Of a DNA stretch of 64,000 nucleotides, positions 14,701 to 27,333 are shown one piece after another. The position numbers were made by a program, and so were the translations under genes. A model generated the notes under the pieces. The model saw nothing but the letters and a program-made list of their open reading frames with translations. It had not been told where the DNA came from and made no database searches. How positions within the stretch are numbered: position 1 is the first letter of the stretch; each line of letters starts with the position of its first letter. This DNA is from Diprion similis (lineage: Eukaryota > Arthropoda > Insecta > Hymenoptera > Diprionidae). Where the stretch lies: assembly GCF_021155765.1 (NCBI RefSeq), contig NC_060106.1, forward strand, positions 16,022,031 to 16,086,030, given 5' to 3'.

Positions 14701-15895
14701 ACCTGATCGAAACGCGTAAATTTGAAACATTAAAACGACAACTGGAGACAGAAATTATAGTATTATAATTTCACGGTATGAGATATAGGTATATAAGGTG
14801 TGTACGTATAATATATGACCGAAACTTAAAGAATTATTTATGAAGTATAAAGTTTATACTAAAATACTCGAGAGATTAAGACACAACTCTTATTACAATA
14901 GCATGCGAATAATATCAAAGTGTATAAGAGCAGACAGATTTTGCAAGGTTTAGAGGAAATATTCCGCGTCATTCCTCATTAATTCATTCAATTACTAAGC
15001 CTGCAAATACGAATCTACACTTCAACATCTGTCTCTAATTGAGATGTTCCCACAGATCGAACTAAAAGTCAAGGCCCGAATTGGCGAGGATGGGGGGATA
15101 GAAAACCGAGTAAAACCTGAGGACATCGGGCGTCGCGACGATAAGAATCCCCGCATACAGGCAACGTACGTCGACAACTCGCGAATTAGGATAAAACAGT
15201 GTACCGTTACACGTGCAGAATCGGTGAGCCATTCGTAGGCATGTAATGTAATGGTGAAAGTAGCGACACCCACTTGTCGCGAAATGTTCGTTCTGAGTTT
15301 CAACCAAGGAGAATTGCAAATGTAGAACTTTGCGCCAGAGCGAGAAGAAGTTTTGTCATTTTCTGTATAACTGCGGGGATAATAAATAAAGCATTGTGTC
15401 GATGCATTCGTGCTACGGGGTCCTCCTGCACCCCGCATTTAGATCACCGCGCAAGTTATCGGGGCTGATCGATCGTTTCGACTCGATAACTTAGAACCGC
15501 GAAACGTCTCTCGAGTAGGATCCCGAAGCAACGTTGTTAAAAGTAGTTTAGAGGCTCACCCTTAATATATTATTGCATGCCCGCGTGTTGAAAATCGCAA
15601 TATTATATTCATTCTCCTCGGCGTTGAAGAATGATCACCTATTATTGTTATTATTATACCGTACTCACCGGCCGAGAGTGCTGGATACACAAACGGAATT
15701 GCGCAACACGTGAAACGAGCGTAGAATCGCAATTATAATAGGTAGTTTAGAGCCATGAGAGTATATCATAAGGTATGTACGAGTCGAGGAGTGTGTCAAC
15801 TGTCCGGACATATTGAAAATATTAAAAACAAAAATTTCCTGAGTAAAATTTCTCCGCAATGTGTAAAGATCCTCGGTGTCACAGGTCGGAGTGAA

Positions 15896-15943
15896 TGAAA
15901 GTCAAAGAATTGACGTTTCGGCCCTGAGAAGGGCCTTCCTCAG
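15896..15943 (-). ncRNA. Hammerhead-ribozyme-like motif, probably a degenerate Penelope-type relic
   Basis: Read on the minus strand, CTGAGGA (15,943-15,937) matches the hammerhead core CUGANGA. It is followed, after one extra A, by a perfect 5-bp stem GGCCC/GGGCC with a 6-nt loop, then GAAA (15,919-15,916), the second core strand. Next comes a perfect 5-bp hairpin GTCAA/TTGAC with loop TTCT, in the place of stem III. The base after GAAA is unpaired, the usual GUC-type cleavage triplet is not intact and I cannot see a convincing stem I, so cleavage activity is doubtful. Minimal type I hammerheads are known in Penelope-like retroelements and related repeats; no reverse transcriptase frame is visible nearby, so this would be a solo or truncated relic. 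Confidence 0.45.
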
Positions 15944-18900
15944 AAAAACTATAAATTTTTATAAATTATTAAACCTTGGTAACGCATAACGCATAACGTA
16001 ATTACAATGAAATAAAACCAAACATACAAATTATGAGGAGAACTTAAATTTAGATATGTAAGACCTCGTGTAAAAGATGAGCCAGCTTTCGACATGAAAA
16101 AAACTACGAGGTTGAAGTTAGTAACATTATTGTAACGAGAGATTGGAGAAAAAAATCAACGTTTTTCAATTTTAGAATGACTAAATAAAGCGTATCTTGC
16201 TTTATTATACTGTTTACTGAATTTCAGACAGTTTAAAATTGGCGAAAGAACGGTTTTCCTCAAAATGCATCATTTCCAATCAAGTGACTAACTTCAACGT
16301 GATAAAAAACTAGGAACAACCGAAACAGCGGTGACAAGTATTAAGATCACAATCCACAGCGCAGGCACCGAAAATCCTTAAACATACCGTTGAAGATAAG
16401 GTGAAGAAAAGAATGAACATTTCTCTGGAATGACGAGTGAATATTCGCCTTCGCCAAAAAGTCTTTCGTTGAACGCCTCTGCGAGTAGTTACAGATTTCA
16501 ATTAATTTTCAGCCTATAGCTTCGCTGCTCGTCTAAAGAAGGATCTCAGCTCGATCTACGTCTGTATCCTTAGCGGATCAGAAGAACTGCGCGGGTTTAG
16601 AGAGGCACAGAGCCTTTCTCGTCACCCGGTCCACCTACTTATAAACGATACGAGCCGGGTACGGATGACGGAAAAAATTATGTCACTCGCCTGCTGAACA
16701 CCTCCGCGAACTTTGAATTTAAATTTTGAATCGGTGACGTAATCGATGTTAGAAATTTCTTTTTCGCACACGTAGCTCGGTACCCCGCGGCTAATCGTAA
16801 GCTATCATCATCCCTGGGGATATATTCGTAATCACAAGACGGAATCCGAGGATCGTTTGATCGGATCGTGACACCGATGAGTCAACGAATGATTAGGTAT
16901 AACTATAATCACAGGATTTGATCGATCGGACACTGTAAGATTTCATCTGCGAAGTTTCCGAAGGAAAATAAATATTCTGTTCGAGATAAACGTGGGCTTA
17001 TAAAATGTCTGTTATACAGACAAATGATCTAATTTTTTTCCTGCTCGTATGAAATTATTGCCCCGAGTTTCGAGGAGTTTTATCAAGTCTTTATAACGTG
17101 TCGAAAACGCGATGAATATATATTGTGGCAAAGTATAACCACGTCACGCGATATTTCACAGCAACGTTATAATATTAACGAAAATCCATCAGCCGACGGA
17201 ATTGTTTAGAATCTCGTTCATCGAGTTGTACAGATCAAAGGCGAAGCAGAATTGCGTAAACTGATTGCGAATGAAGAATTTCACAGGCAAAGGCGCGTCA
17301 GCACGTATCGATTAATCATCTGTCGAATAACCCTGCAGAATCGAGTTTTAAGTTCTACATTAATGTGGTAAAATGTCCACACGCGAATCGTGAGAACGAT
17401 AGCGTAAATATATTCTAAAAATACGTCGTTAAATAAACACGATTCGGCGCACGCGCGCTTCAATAAAATTCTCCTCTCGAAATTCGCAATCTTAACTACA
17501 ATATACCTACATATTACATGCGTGTAATGGCTGGGAATATAATTATTCACGAAACGATTAGGGTACACGATTATAAATGTTTCATATACATAGATATACA
17601 CGCGCCATGCGGTCCGATACGTATGACATTTGCGGTGGTCGTAAATTGGCAATAATTCCAACCACTTTCAGCGACCTGGTGGGCTGGTCGATCGCTCGTG
17701 TCGAAGTCCCAATTCTCGTTACCAAACGGGAGACATCAATGCCTGCTGGATGCAGTCACGTAGCACCCAGACCTCGACACTCGACCATTAAGAATTAGCA
17801 AAAGTAATCCAATTTCAAATAAATCGATTACTTTTTCTCACAATGAGAAAACGATGCGATGCAATATCAATTTATGTGATTCAAGTATCACTTATTATCG
17901 TTGTCTTACCTACTAAGAGCCTGTTTGATATATATTTAAGGAAATATAAGTAAATATTTTCACCTGAAATTGAAAAATATGTTATCAAAAAGTCTATATA
18001 TACCGAAACTCACGAATTTTTAATAAGAATAAGAATAAGAATCTCACCGCGGTGTGTATTACTTCTAAAGTGGATTACGGTGGTTATTGTTTGTTTGTTT
18101 ATTTTTTCCCCTTTTCGAGTCTGTAGAAGAGTCTTATTTCATCAATGGAGTTGTTTCGCCGGGCAAAAAATAACGCTGCAGCATATGACTTATTGTCAAG
18201 CAGCGTGATTGTGCGAGCATCTCGATATCTGTGCCCTTTCGCAAAGCTCGTGCATATCACAATCCATGTACGATGTATTTCGATAAGTCATCGCGTCGTG
18301 TTTGAAATAAGAAGAACGTGCGACGCGAAGCCTCCACGCGAGTTCTATAATGCATTCGATTCAGATTGCACGTACGAGTATAGGTACACAGCGTGTATCC
18401 TGCTGATGCAGAGAGATAGAAATCGACACAAATCCCTTTCCTATATTCAGTAAGATCCAGTTGCCGTTTGCTGCCGGATCTGCAGGATCGAGTTGTCGGG
18501 TTTCCGGTCGAGCCATGCAGGATGAGAAAAAATCAGGGCACGCCTCAACTCTTCGCTACTTAGTACTTATTTCCTATAATTTGTTTGTTCATTCTTTTTT
18601 CATTATCACGGTGTTAACGACGCTGGTATATAGTTTTGACCCCGCATTTTAATGTATGTACCTATTATCGAGAGAAAAGCAGTTTATTGAAAATGATAAC
18701 GCATGCTGATGTGAAGCGTGTATTGACCATTGGAATTTACTATCTGCGATCGATCTATGATTTCCTCTCCTCTCGGCTCCTTTCTGTTTTTCCACGAATT
18801 TATCTCTCCTACTATTAACTGCGCTCTTTGCATAGGAATTATTGCCGGATGACGCGACTTATGGGCTTATGGTGTTGAGGTAAAGATACGTGTCGGCACG

Positions 18901-19290
18901 TGTTTAGTGACCATAAGTATAATAAAGGCGTGTTCCAACGAAGGTGTACAATCACCGTCCGTTCATTACGCGTCGATTAGTCATACGGTAAAATACGAAT
19001 CAACTCGCATATGTAATACAAATTCAAAACCCGACGTATTATATATTGTCATTATTTACAGTCGAGCGGATGACTCCGAAAATGGATTGAAGATGAGAGA
19101 TTTTTTGATTCGTAATTCCGAAGCTCATCAACTATTCATGCGAGGATGTAGTTTTCTTTTCGAAATTATCAATTCGAATATGCGTGCATATAATATATCC
19201 GGTCTAGACGAATCGTCGTTCGCTCGCGTAATTATGACTGGACTCCGGACGACACAATGACAAATAAATTAACATTGAAATTCCTTCGAA

Positions 19291-19320
19291 TCTTTCTCTG
19301 TCTCTCTCTCTCTCTCTTTT
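19291..19320. repeat. (TC)n simple repeat
   Basis: A short, slightly interrupted TC dinucleotide run in the gene-poor region. Confidence 0.8.
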
Positions 19321-20527
19321 CCATCCGCACACAGACGGAATCACGGCCGTGAGGCAAGAACTTCCTGACGTCAATAGACACGCTGACACGTTACACGCAC
19401 GCTCGATTCCAATATATTATCGAGTGTATTTTCTACGCATAATTTGAGGAAAGGATCGGCCGAGGTTCACGCACTGATTCCCTCGAACTATGAGCCAAAG
19501 AGAGTTTATTATGGGTGCAGTTTGTCCGCTGATTCTACTCAATGAGAGTCTTAAAAATGGCTCCAAGATTTTTAAAGTTGTAAAAATCGCGTTCGCATTT
19601 TCCCTCTCCGAGTCGAAGCAGAAGCTTGTTGTTTTCACGTGACTCGATTATACGAGAGAGATCAACATTTGCGTCGTATTATTACCGACTGGTCATTCAT
19701 CTACAACTTAATCAGATACGGCTATCAAGTTGAGTATTATGCGAACTATAACATAACATATGAATATTGACCAGGTGATGTGACAACGAGATAAGAAAAG
19801 GCGTGGAGAATTGTTTTAGAATTCATCCGCAAGTTGCCCACGTCCGAGACAAATATCGGACACTTTTGTCAAAATCCATTAGATTCCTTCGGGGATTTTC
19901 CACATCTTTCAAGGCAAGGTTCCATTAATCAACGGAAGCACGCCAAGCTGACCGATCGAGGGAAATCGCCAAAGATCCTATGAAGCGCATTCAGGCGCAG
20001 AACCGCAAGTGGCTTTTATTTTAACCTCACGATCAGCAGCGGAAACAGATGCGCCAAAATTCAGCTCTCCACTGTGTGCAAAATAACTGTCAATAATTTC
20101 GAAATACCGCAAGAGCTCCAACCCAATAGTCTTTGATACCTCTAACTTCTGAAATAACAGATTCGAAGTTTCGTTTGAAAACCATTCCCCTGCAGAATTC
20201 ATCCTCTCTTGAAACTGCGGTTATATATAGATATATACATGTTTTAGCCAGCATGATTAATTCATCGCGAAACTTCTTATTCTACTCTTCTCGAAGACTC
20301 AACGCAGTAAGTCGAACGGATACAGATGGCGTGAAAAATGTTAGTACCTATTTAATTCTTGGTTTTTTCGCTCCTCTTTTTCTCATCTTCTTTATAGAAT
20401 GCGCGCAAAAGGAATATCAATGAATGATGAGGTACGCGTAGGTGCGTGTTTGCAAACTGCGTCACGACGACGGGTCCGTCCTTGGCGTCCACGAGCTTGT
20501 CAGTATAACTAAAGGTAAGCCTGAGCT

Positions 20528-20578
20528 TCCTCTCCTCTCCTCTCTTTTCTCTCTCTCTCTCTCTCTCTCTCACTCTCT
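20528..20578. repeat. (CT)n simple repeat
   Basis: About 50 bases of CT-rich sequence including a clean run of more than ten CT units; it creates long Ser/Leu- or Arg/Glu-rich spurious frames on the two strands. Confidence 0.85.
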
Positions 20579-21754
20579 GTTTCTCTGTCGGTCAGTCTAT
20601 CCCTCCGCCCCCCTCGTGCCAGTGACTATCTTAACATGGAGAGAGATTACCATCGACTTGGCCGAAGCGTGTCAACCGCATAGGTGTTCCTATGTACACC
20701 TATGTATGTACGAATCAAAAAGTACTTCTCGACACGGCCCCTGTGCTGACCACTCGACATACCCGCACGTCTCTCCGCCTCTTCTCTATAAAAGCTACTT
20801 CGGCGTATCACTTGAATTACAGGTATTATACCCATGCATGTATCTACGCCGGTACATGGGAAAAGTTAGGACGTAGGTGTCACCACGTGCGCGTTTTACA
20901 TGAACTGCGGAAATTTTTTCACCATAACACGTATATTTCATCAACATGATAATTTCGGTTATCACATCGTGCCATGTGCTTCTTACACCAGCTAATTCAT
21001 GGTGTACCATGGCTATATTCTTCTGCAGAGATTAGTGTGATAAGGCGAAAAAGTAAGGCGGATATTCCGCAAATATATTTCGCCGATGCAAATGTACGTT
21101 GGAAAACTGATATTTTCGCGATCGAGCGTGACGATGGTTATCAATTTATATACTGCATGTGTGTGCTCAGTGAGCAAGCTAGTTCTCCCGTGGGAACAGC
21201 GATGTGCATCGCACGTAGTGATCACGGATATTCCTTCCTTACCTCGAAGGACAAATTGCGATTGAGAATATACCTTGCACGCAATATCGTATAATAATTC
21301 TCGAAGGTTTGTCTCCGGAGATCAACTGCAATATTATACATGCATAGATACTAGCGCAGAATATCTCGCGTGTCCAGGCCGCAGGTACACGTACATAGGA
21401 GCGCCATAGCGGAAGTGGGTATTAATTCGATATAAAACAGCGTGCGGCGGCGATGGTCGGTGGGCGTTTCCGTCAATATTACACGAAGGCACCGCGTTAC
21501 GAGATGCGAAAATATATTTGCAAATGTCTCGAGACGATTACTCTCCTGGATCTTGCGTCGTAGCGGCGTGACTTCTAATTGTGGAGTTGTTTTCACCGTG
21601 GCTGATCAACCAGAGCCGATCATACTTATAAATCAAAAAGTCCAAGGCTCGTGCAGTGCAACCCATATTAACATTAAACAATACGGAATAAATTAGAGAC
21701 TGCAAACTCCCCTTTAGGCTCTCGTTCGCGGTTCGCGCGTATTTATGGTAGCTG

Positions 21755-21755
21755 T

Positions 21756-21809
<54 letters not shown>
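21755..21809. repeat. (GT)n/(AT)n compound microsatellite
   Basis: A short GT run passes directly into more than twenty AT units. Likely length-polymorphic. Confidence 0.95.
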
Positions 21810-21811
<2 letters not shown>

Positions 21812-23062
21812 GTTATAAACGTATACTTGTCGAAGGATCACTCGCGCGAACGATATTCGAAGTACGGTCAAGCATGGACGAGAAAAAGGCGTTCCAATAA
21901 TTTAGAAAGCCTCCCAAGTTACACGCATGTGATACCTAAGGTATAATGTATGCTTCGGCCGGTTCTTTAACCTTCACAGCTGTTCAACGGCGGCGGCCTG
22001 CAATTCGGGGGCCCCTTAAACCACATGGTGATCGTATAAATGTGATAAATATTACAATTTTGTGCAACAAGTAAAGTATTTTAATAAAAGTATAAGAAAA
22101 AGATTCGCGAAATTACGTAACGGATAAAGTGTAAACCCTGACGTATCACGACGCGAACCTAGAGATGGGAAATTATTGAGGACTTAGGCACACTATAATT
22201 TACTACCTTTTAACTAGTCGGTCTCGATTTTTGACACACGATTCATTTCATTTAGTATAATTGTAAATGACTGTGGAATATATTCTTGCAAGACAGAAAA
22301 TATTACAGAAGGCGAATAATGAACAAAAGAAAGTAACAAAAAAACATACGCATGCATCAGATTTTGAAATCGTGATTAGAATCTTCCTTTAACAACAAAT
22401 CGGGACAAACAGCGCAGGTGTGTATACGTATTAATTATGTAGCAAGTTCGAATGGCCGATGAACGATGATGAAGTCACCGCGCAGAGATGCGGTTGATAC
22501 CCGTGCAGCGAATATAAAAGCACGAGTTATCTTACGCGGCGATGATTGCAATAACAATAACACAGCGAGATAGTAAAAGTAGGTATGCATAGTAATCAGT
22601 GGCTAAAGATCCGCGGTCCGTTTCTGCCCGACCTTGGAGGATCGGATCACGAACGCGAACCAGCATATCGATAGCGCTGCGCTTAATTGTTCCTCGAGAA
22701 AGAACTGCGTTTATACGCTTACACAACGCGTATACAAACAGACGGCGATTCGAAGGGATACTCGTATGTATACGTACAACATATATTATAGAGAGATAAT
22801 GACGACGTGTTCCCGATTAATCATCCCGTGAGCCGCAATCCATCGGTGCAGCGCGAGTACAACAATTTCAAGGACCTCAGTACCTACCTCATTTCAGAAA
22901 GAAAATGAACGGAAAAAAGAACAATTTTACGAGACAAACAAAACGGCTCAAAGTCAGTCGTGCGTGTGACGTTATGTGTAATTTGGACTGTTCAATTACT
23001 GTGTCGTTACGTGTGACCTAAAATCAATTTGGACCTTACGGCCTGAGTCGTACACTGACACA

Positions 23063-23082
23063 GTAAGTAAGTAAGTAAGTAA
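23063..23082 (+). repeat. (GTAA)5 tandem tetranucleotide
   Basis: Five GTAA units in a row. Every unit junction reads GTAAGT, the consensus 5' splice site on the plus strand. Confidence 0.9.
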
Positions 23083-24645
23083 TACCTGCTCCGAACACCC
23101 AACTAGATGAATTATATTTTTAGCATCATGGACGCCTGTGTTGGCGACGCGTTGCGTTACATAGCAACCCTGGACTCCACCAGACGCGCGTGGGTCGGAT
23201 CCAGATGTCGAAGTTATCGGTGTGGGGCGTTCGCAGCATCCCAGCCCCCTGCAGCCGGTGCAGAATGTGTTTAGGTTATCGTGAAATACCGGCGCCAGCG
23301 TCACCAACAAGCCGATTTACGACGAGGTATAAAATAAAAGAAGGATGATGAGGAGGAGGAGGAGGAAGTGGAATTGGTGGCAAGAATCTAGGACGAGTTG
23401 CTGGTGTATCCGTTCGATTTCAGGGGGTCAAGTTCCGGTAAAAATAATTTACCAGGATGAGAACCGTTATTGTGGGTTAAATAATATATTAAAAGAATTG
23501 GCGCTCCTTCAGACATCCTTCCGCATCATGTGTGAAATGTTGACGAATATCTTTCCAAAAGCTTCATTGCCCCGACTTTTATAGTGTCATAAATCAGAGC
23601 TGGAGCGTTTGCGGTTTGGAAACCAAGTGCCTGCTGGTTGGTTATCCTTTCGTGGATGCTTCTGCCGAGGATCAACTGACCACAGACAATTCTACACGCT
23701 GTAAAAGTTGTATGTTGTACGATACGAGGAGTTATCTTGAATGTTCGAACGTATGCTACGCACAATTTTAGCAGCAATTATTATACTTCCTGTCCTGGAC
23801 GACTGGGAGTGTCATAATTGGGCCTGTGATTGGTCACTTTCACGGACGATTTGAATGATTGCTAGGAGAGATTCGGCAATTGCGATGATTCATAATGATC
23901 GCTGGAATAGATCGTGATCTCGACAGAAATTGTCCAGCGATTAGAATGAGTCGACACCCTTTGTTGCATCGATTATACGGAGGTATTGCAGATAACAGTG
24001 AGATATCACTTACTAGAAAACCGTCGTCAACATCTTCCTGTTGAGATATTATTAAAACCCGTACGTCATTTGATGTCATTTCAAAACTCTGTGACGAAAC
24101 CGTCAACGCGTCGATGTTATGGTCAGCTTACGTCCACTCAAGTGTCCTTATTTCTCGAGGATGTAATTAATAAACTCTGACTCCAAGATCGTGCGTTTAG
24201 CTTCCCGCGAATTAGTAGAGTGAGACTGAGTGAGATCCATAAAATGGTCGGTCTAATTTCGAGATGGTCGGAATAGGTAACGTCGATGTAGAGACAGTCT
24301 GGTTTCGTTCTAGTTTGTGTAGGTATAACGTGGATTCGTTACGGTGACCGCGCACACCTCAGTCGCATCCTGGCACCAGGCTACACCCATTTTTCATCCA
24401 TTTTTCAAGCCGGGAATTAATCGTGAATCATTCGGTTCTAGTGCAACAGACTGCAGACTTTTTCTGTAAATGCGTAACGAGCTGATTCCATTTGAAACTA
24501 CACAACGTTGTCACGATCAATTATGCAGCTAGTAGTTCAGAACGAGCTTTCCAATCCCGCCCGAATTACTGGAGAGAAAATAATCTGTTACATACAGATG
24601 GTATCCAATGACTACTAATAACATCTCTGAAATTAGCACCTTACC

Positions 24646-26565
24646 ATGCGCATCGGTGAAGACTTAGCTGTCAAAAATGACGTGACAGCTCGCGCGTTTC
24701 GCTGCAGAAATGTATTTGTAAAAATTTTCAGTACTCCAGAGCGTAACCATCTTCGGTTTGCTAAAAATCATAAAAACAATTTAAAAAAAATGCTCTTCAA
24801 AGAAGAGGTCGTCTTACCGGACGACCCAAAAACCGTATTTTATGACAAGGGTAACGTGACCACGAGCGCTAGCGACGGGGTTATATTTCGATGTGACAAT
24901 ACTCCGTGTAAAAACGATGCAAAGAGCGAGCGCTCGTCCTACGTCGAAATAACCGAGTACATCCTTCGGCCCTTGGAGCACAATGACGCGAACCTCCAGA
25001 AAGAGGGTTTCGGGGACCAGATCCAGGACGAAGTCCCGATGCGTAGAAGTCTCTTCCCGTTCGTGGCTCCCTACGTGTTGTTTCACTCGATAAATTGCAC
25101 GTGCCCAAAGCTGTCCAGCAGTATCAGCAAGTTTTTGAAGTGGAAACTGAGCGGAGTAACACCGCGGATAGTGATTCGAACGCTTCGGAAGTCCGGATAT
25201 CATCTGGTTACCGAGGCGGAGGAGGACTGGTCAGGTATCTGGGATCACTCGGTGAAAGACGCGACGCTTTTCAAGATGGTGAAATCCTTCCAAAAGCTCA
25301 ACTGTTTCCCCGGGTCACACAGTCTCGGTTGCAAGGATCAATTGTGGAGAAACTTTAGTCGGCTGCGGAGAGTTTTTGGTAAGGAAGAGTTCGGCTTTAT
25401 ACCCGAGACTTTCGTCCTTCCCAGGGACATAGGGAGGCTGAAGGAAGCGTGGAAAAGGAACCTCGGTGAGAGGTGGATCGTGAAACCGCCGTCGTCGGGA
25501 CGCGGACAAGGAATCCGAGTTATCGATCAGTGGTGGGAAGTGCCCAAGTGGCACCTCGTTGTCGTCCAGCGTTACTTGACCAGGCCGAAACTGATAAACG
25601 GAAGGAAGTTCGACCTGCGAGTCTACGTCCTGGCGACCAGCATCGACCCCCTCAGGGTCTACGTCTACTCCGAGGGACTCGTGCGGTTCGCGTCCGTAAA
25701 GTACGTCGACAACTCAAAGAACCTCAACGACCGTTTCATGCACCTGACAAACACCAGCATCAACAAGTACAGTCCGAACTACGTTGTAAACGGGAACGCG
25801 AACTCCTGTTACGGGCACAAATGGTCCTTCAGCACTCTGTGGGACTTCTTGGCGAGGGACAACGTCGACGTCAAGGCTTTGTGGGGGGACATCAAGGACA
25901 TAGTCGTGAAGACGCTAATCGTCGGAGAAGCGTCGATGTGCGCGAAGATCAGGGAGAACGTAGTTTCGACCTACGCCTGCTACGAGCTTTACGGTTTCGA
26001 TGTTATTCTGGACGAGGACTACAAGCCCTGGCTTCTGGAAGTCAACACCTTACCCTCTCTGCATACCGATTCGTCCTTGGATGTCGCCGTCAAGGCTCCG
26101 CTGATCAGGAACGTTTTGAACATGGTTGGATACCAGCTGCCTGCAAATATGACTGTATTCGAGGAGCGGCAACTGGTCAAGAAGTTTCGGTGTCCGAGGA
26201 TGCGCCAGGATGAACGGATCTACAGCACCAGTCTCGACGAGCAGGAGAAACGGAAGCAAAGCGAATTCCTCAAGTCGCCGGAACGCGCAAATTATATTTT
26301 CGCTATCATCAGGGATCTGACTAGGGACGATGTTCGGCAGCTCATTCGATACGAGGACGAAATCACTCAGATTGGAGATTTCGAAAAAGTCTTTCCGACT
26401 TCGGAGAGTCACAAGTATCACCGCTTCTTCAAAACTCAAAGATACTACAACTTGCTGCTTGACGCCTGGGAGTTTCAAGCACGCAAAAACAGACGCGAGG
26501 GAATCGAACGACTCAAGAATTTGTGTGGAGAAAAATTTCACTTGGAAACTACGGTTCTTCTCTGA
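24646..26565 (+). CDS. TTLL4: Tubulin polyglutamylase TTLL4-like, intronless
   Basis: A single 639-codon frame encodes a tubulin tyrosine ligase-like enzyme that uses ATP to add glutamate side chains to tubulin tails. The TTL domain covers roughly residues 150-500. Visible motifs are KPPSSGRGQG (from K280), the VQRYL/KFDLR block at about 308-325, MHLTNTSINK (365-374), GHKWSFSTLW, and the metal- and ATP-binding acids in GFDVILDE (D452) and LLEVN (E465, N467). The stretches before it (LKWKLSGVTPRIV, DWSGIW) and the C-terminal FPTSESHKYHRFF/YYNLLLDAWE block follow vertebrate TTLL4 closely and separate it from other TTLL members. Residues 1-140 show no recognisable domain. The ATG in TACCATGC is the first in frame; ATG 24,790 is an alternative. 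The family is multi-exonic in vertebrates, so absence of introns suggests a retrocopy that remained intact. AATAAA follows 84 bases after the stop. Confidence 0.9.
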   Translation: MRIGEDLAVKNDVTARAFRCRNVFVKIFSTPERNHLRFAKNHKNNLKKMLFKEEVVLPDDPKTVFYDKGNVTTSASDGVIFRCDNTPCKNDAKSERSSYVEITEYILRPLEHNDANLQKEGFGDQIQDEVPMRRSLFPFVAPYVLFHSINCTCPKLSSSISKFLKWKLSGVTPRIVIRTLRKSGYHLVTEAEEDWSGIWDHSVKDATLFKMVKSFQKLNCFPGSHSLGCKDQLWRNFSRLRRVFGKEEFGFIPETFVLPRDIGRLKEAWKRNLGERWIVKPPSSGRGQGIRVIDQWWEVPKWHLVVVQRYLTRPKLINGRKFDLRVYVLATSIDPLRVYVYSEGLVRFASVKYVDNSKNLNDRFMHLTNTSINKYSPNYVVNGNANSCYGHKWSFSTLWDFLARDNVDVKALWGDIKDIVVKTLIVGEASMCAKIRENVVSTYACYELYGFDVILDEDYKPWLLEVNTLPSLHTDSSLDVAVKAPLIRNVLNMVGYQLPANMTVFEERQLVKKFRCPRMRQDERIYSTSLDEQEKRKQSEFLKSPERANYIFAIIRDLTRDDVRQLIRYEDEITQIGDFEKVFPTSESHKYHRFFKTQRYYNLLLDAWEFQARKNRREGIERLKNLCGEKFHLETTVLL

Positions 26566-26648
26566 TTTTCCGGTTGTTATGTCGAAGTTTGTCCTTTTTG
26601 CATATAAAAACACAAGAATATGGAATTTGTTTCAGTCTCACTGTGTCA

Positions 26649-26654
26649 AATAAA
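26649..26654 (+). terminator. Polyadenylation signal AATAAA of the TTLL4-like gene
   Basis: Canonical AATAAA 84 bases downstream of the stop codon, the first one after the gene. Confidence 0.6.
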
Positions 26655-27333
26655 ATGTATATTAGGTATCTTTTTACAGGCTTCTATTTCAACTCATTCA
26701 TTCGACGGGAATCGTATGGTGCACAAGAGACACGAAAGATTTTCTCAAATATTGACAGTTTCGAAATTGAAAGTATTCACAATACCTGCACGCTTTACTC
26801 GTATTTCAAATATTAACTGCCTCCGCAATGATGGTTTGTAAATAAACTGACATATACAATATATGCTTGGCATTCGTCGGTACGTGCCGGGAGAAATACA
26901 AACAATTTTTAACAGCCCTCTGTACTCGGGCATAAAATGAAGAAATCTCATTTACAGTCTCTACGCCGAAAGGCTCAGCCCTAATTGGCGTGACCCTGAT
27001 CTAATACGGTGGTAATTCTGTACTTTTTACACGTACGGGTTCATTGAACAGCGATCGACAATCCACGGTCTGTATATATACATATATACGTATAGTGATC
27101 ATTATCAAAGCCTATATACTGCGACTGTTCGTCACTTAACCGATTATGCAAGATCCGACCTTAAGCATCGATTTAATTTATGGAGCAATAGCTGTATTAT
27201 TGATTGTGAGATACGGTCAGCCTGATGAAGATCGATTAAAATCGAGTGACGATAATCTGGGTACAGCCTTATATCCGTCGAGGTTTATTAGGATTAGGAG
27301 CTACGGAATAACGCGCAATGAAAGCATTCGACC

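Larger units (their letters stand above)
1..24645. other. Gene-poor region with no recognised coding gene
   Basis: I read the open frames on both strands and found none with a recognisable family; all are short (up to about 144 codons) and most are rich in Tyr, Ile, Arg and Ser, as translated AT-rich non-coding DNA would be. The region holds microsatellites, poly-A/T runs, a hammerhead-like relic near 15.9 kb and a few GC-richer patches (around 840-900, 9,000-9,180, 10,500-10,640 and 23,100-23,300) that could be exons or regulatory DNA. It may be the long intron of the minus-strand gene whose probable first coding exon lies at 30,962-31,153; that is inference. Small exons or non-coding RNAs could have escaped reading by eye. 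Confidence 0.6.

Noticed and set aside
22996-23310. Minus-strand 104-codon frame with several cysteines
   Set aside because: It runs through the GTAA tandem repeat and has no splice borders or family resemblance; the GC-rich part alone may be functional, but coding is not supported.
25473-26213. 246-codon plus-strand frame and several minus-strand frames (up to 187 codons) inside the TTLL4 gene
   Set aside because: They are other-frame readings of the GC-rich TTLL4 coding sequence; only the 639-codon frame has family motifs.
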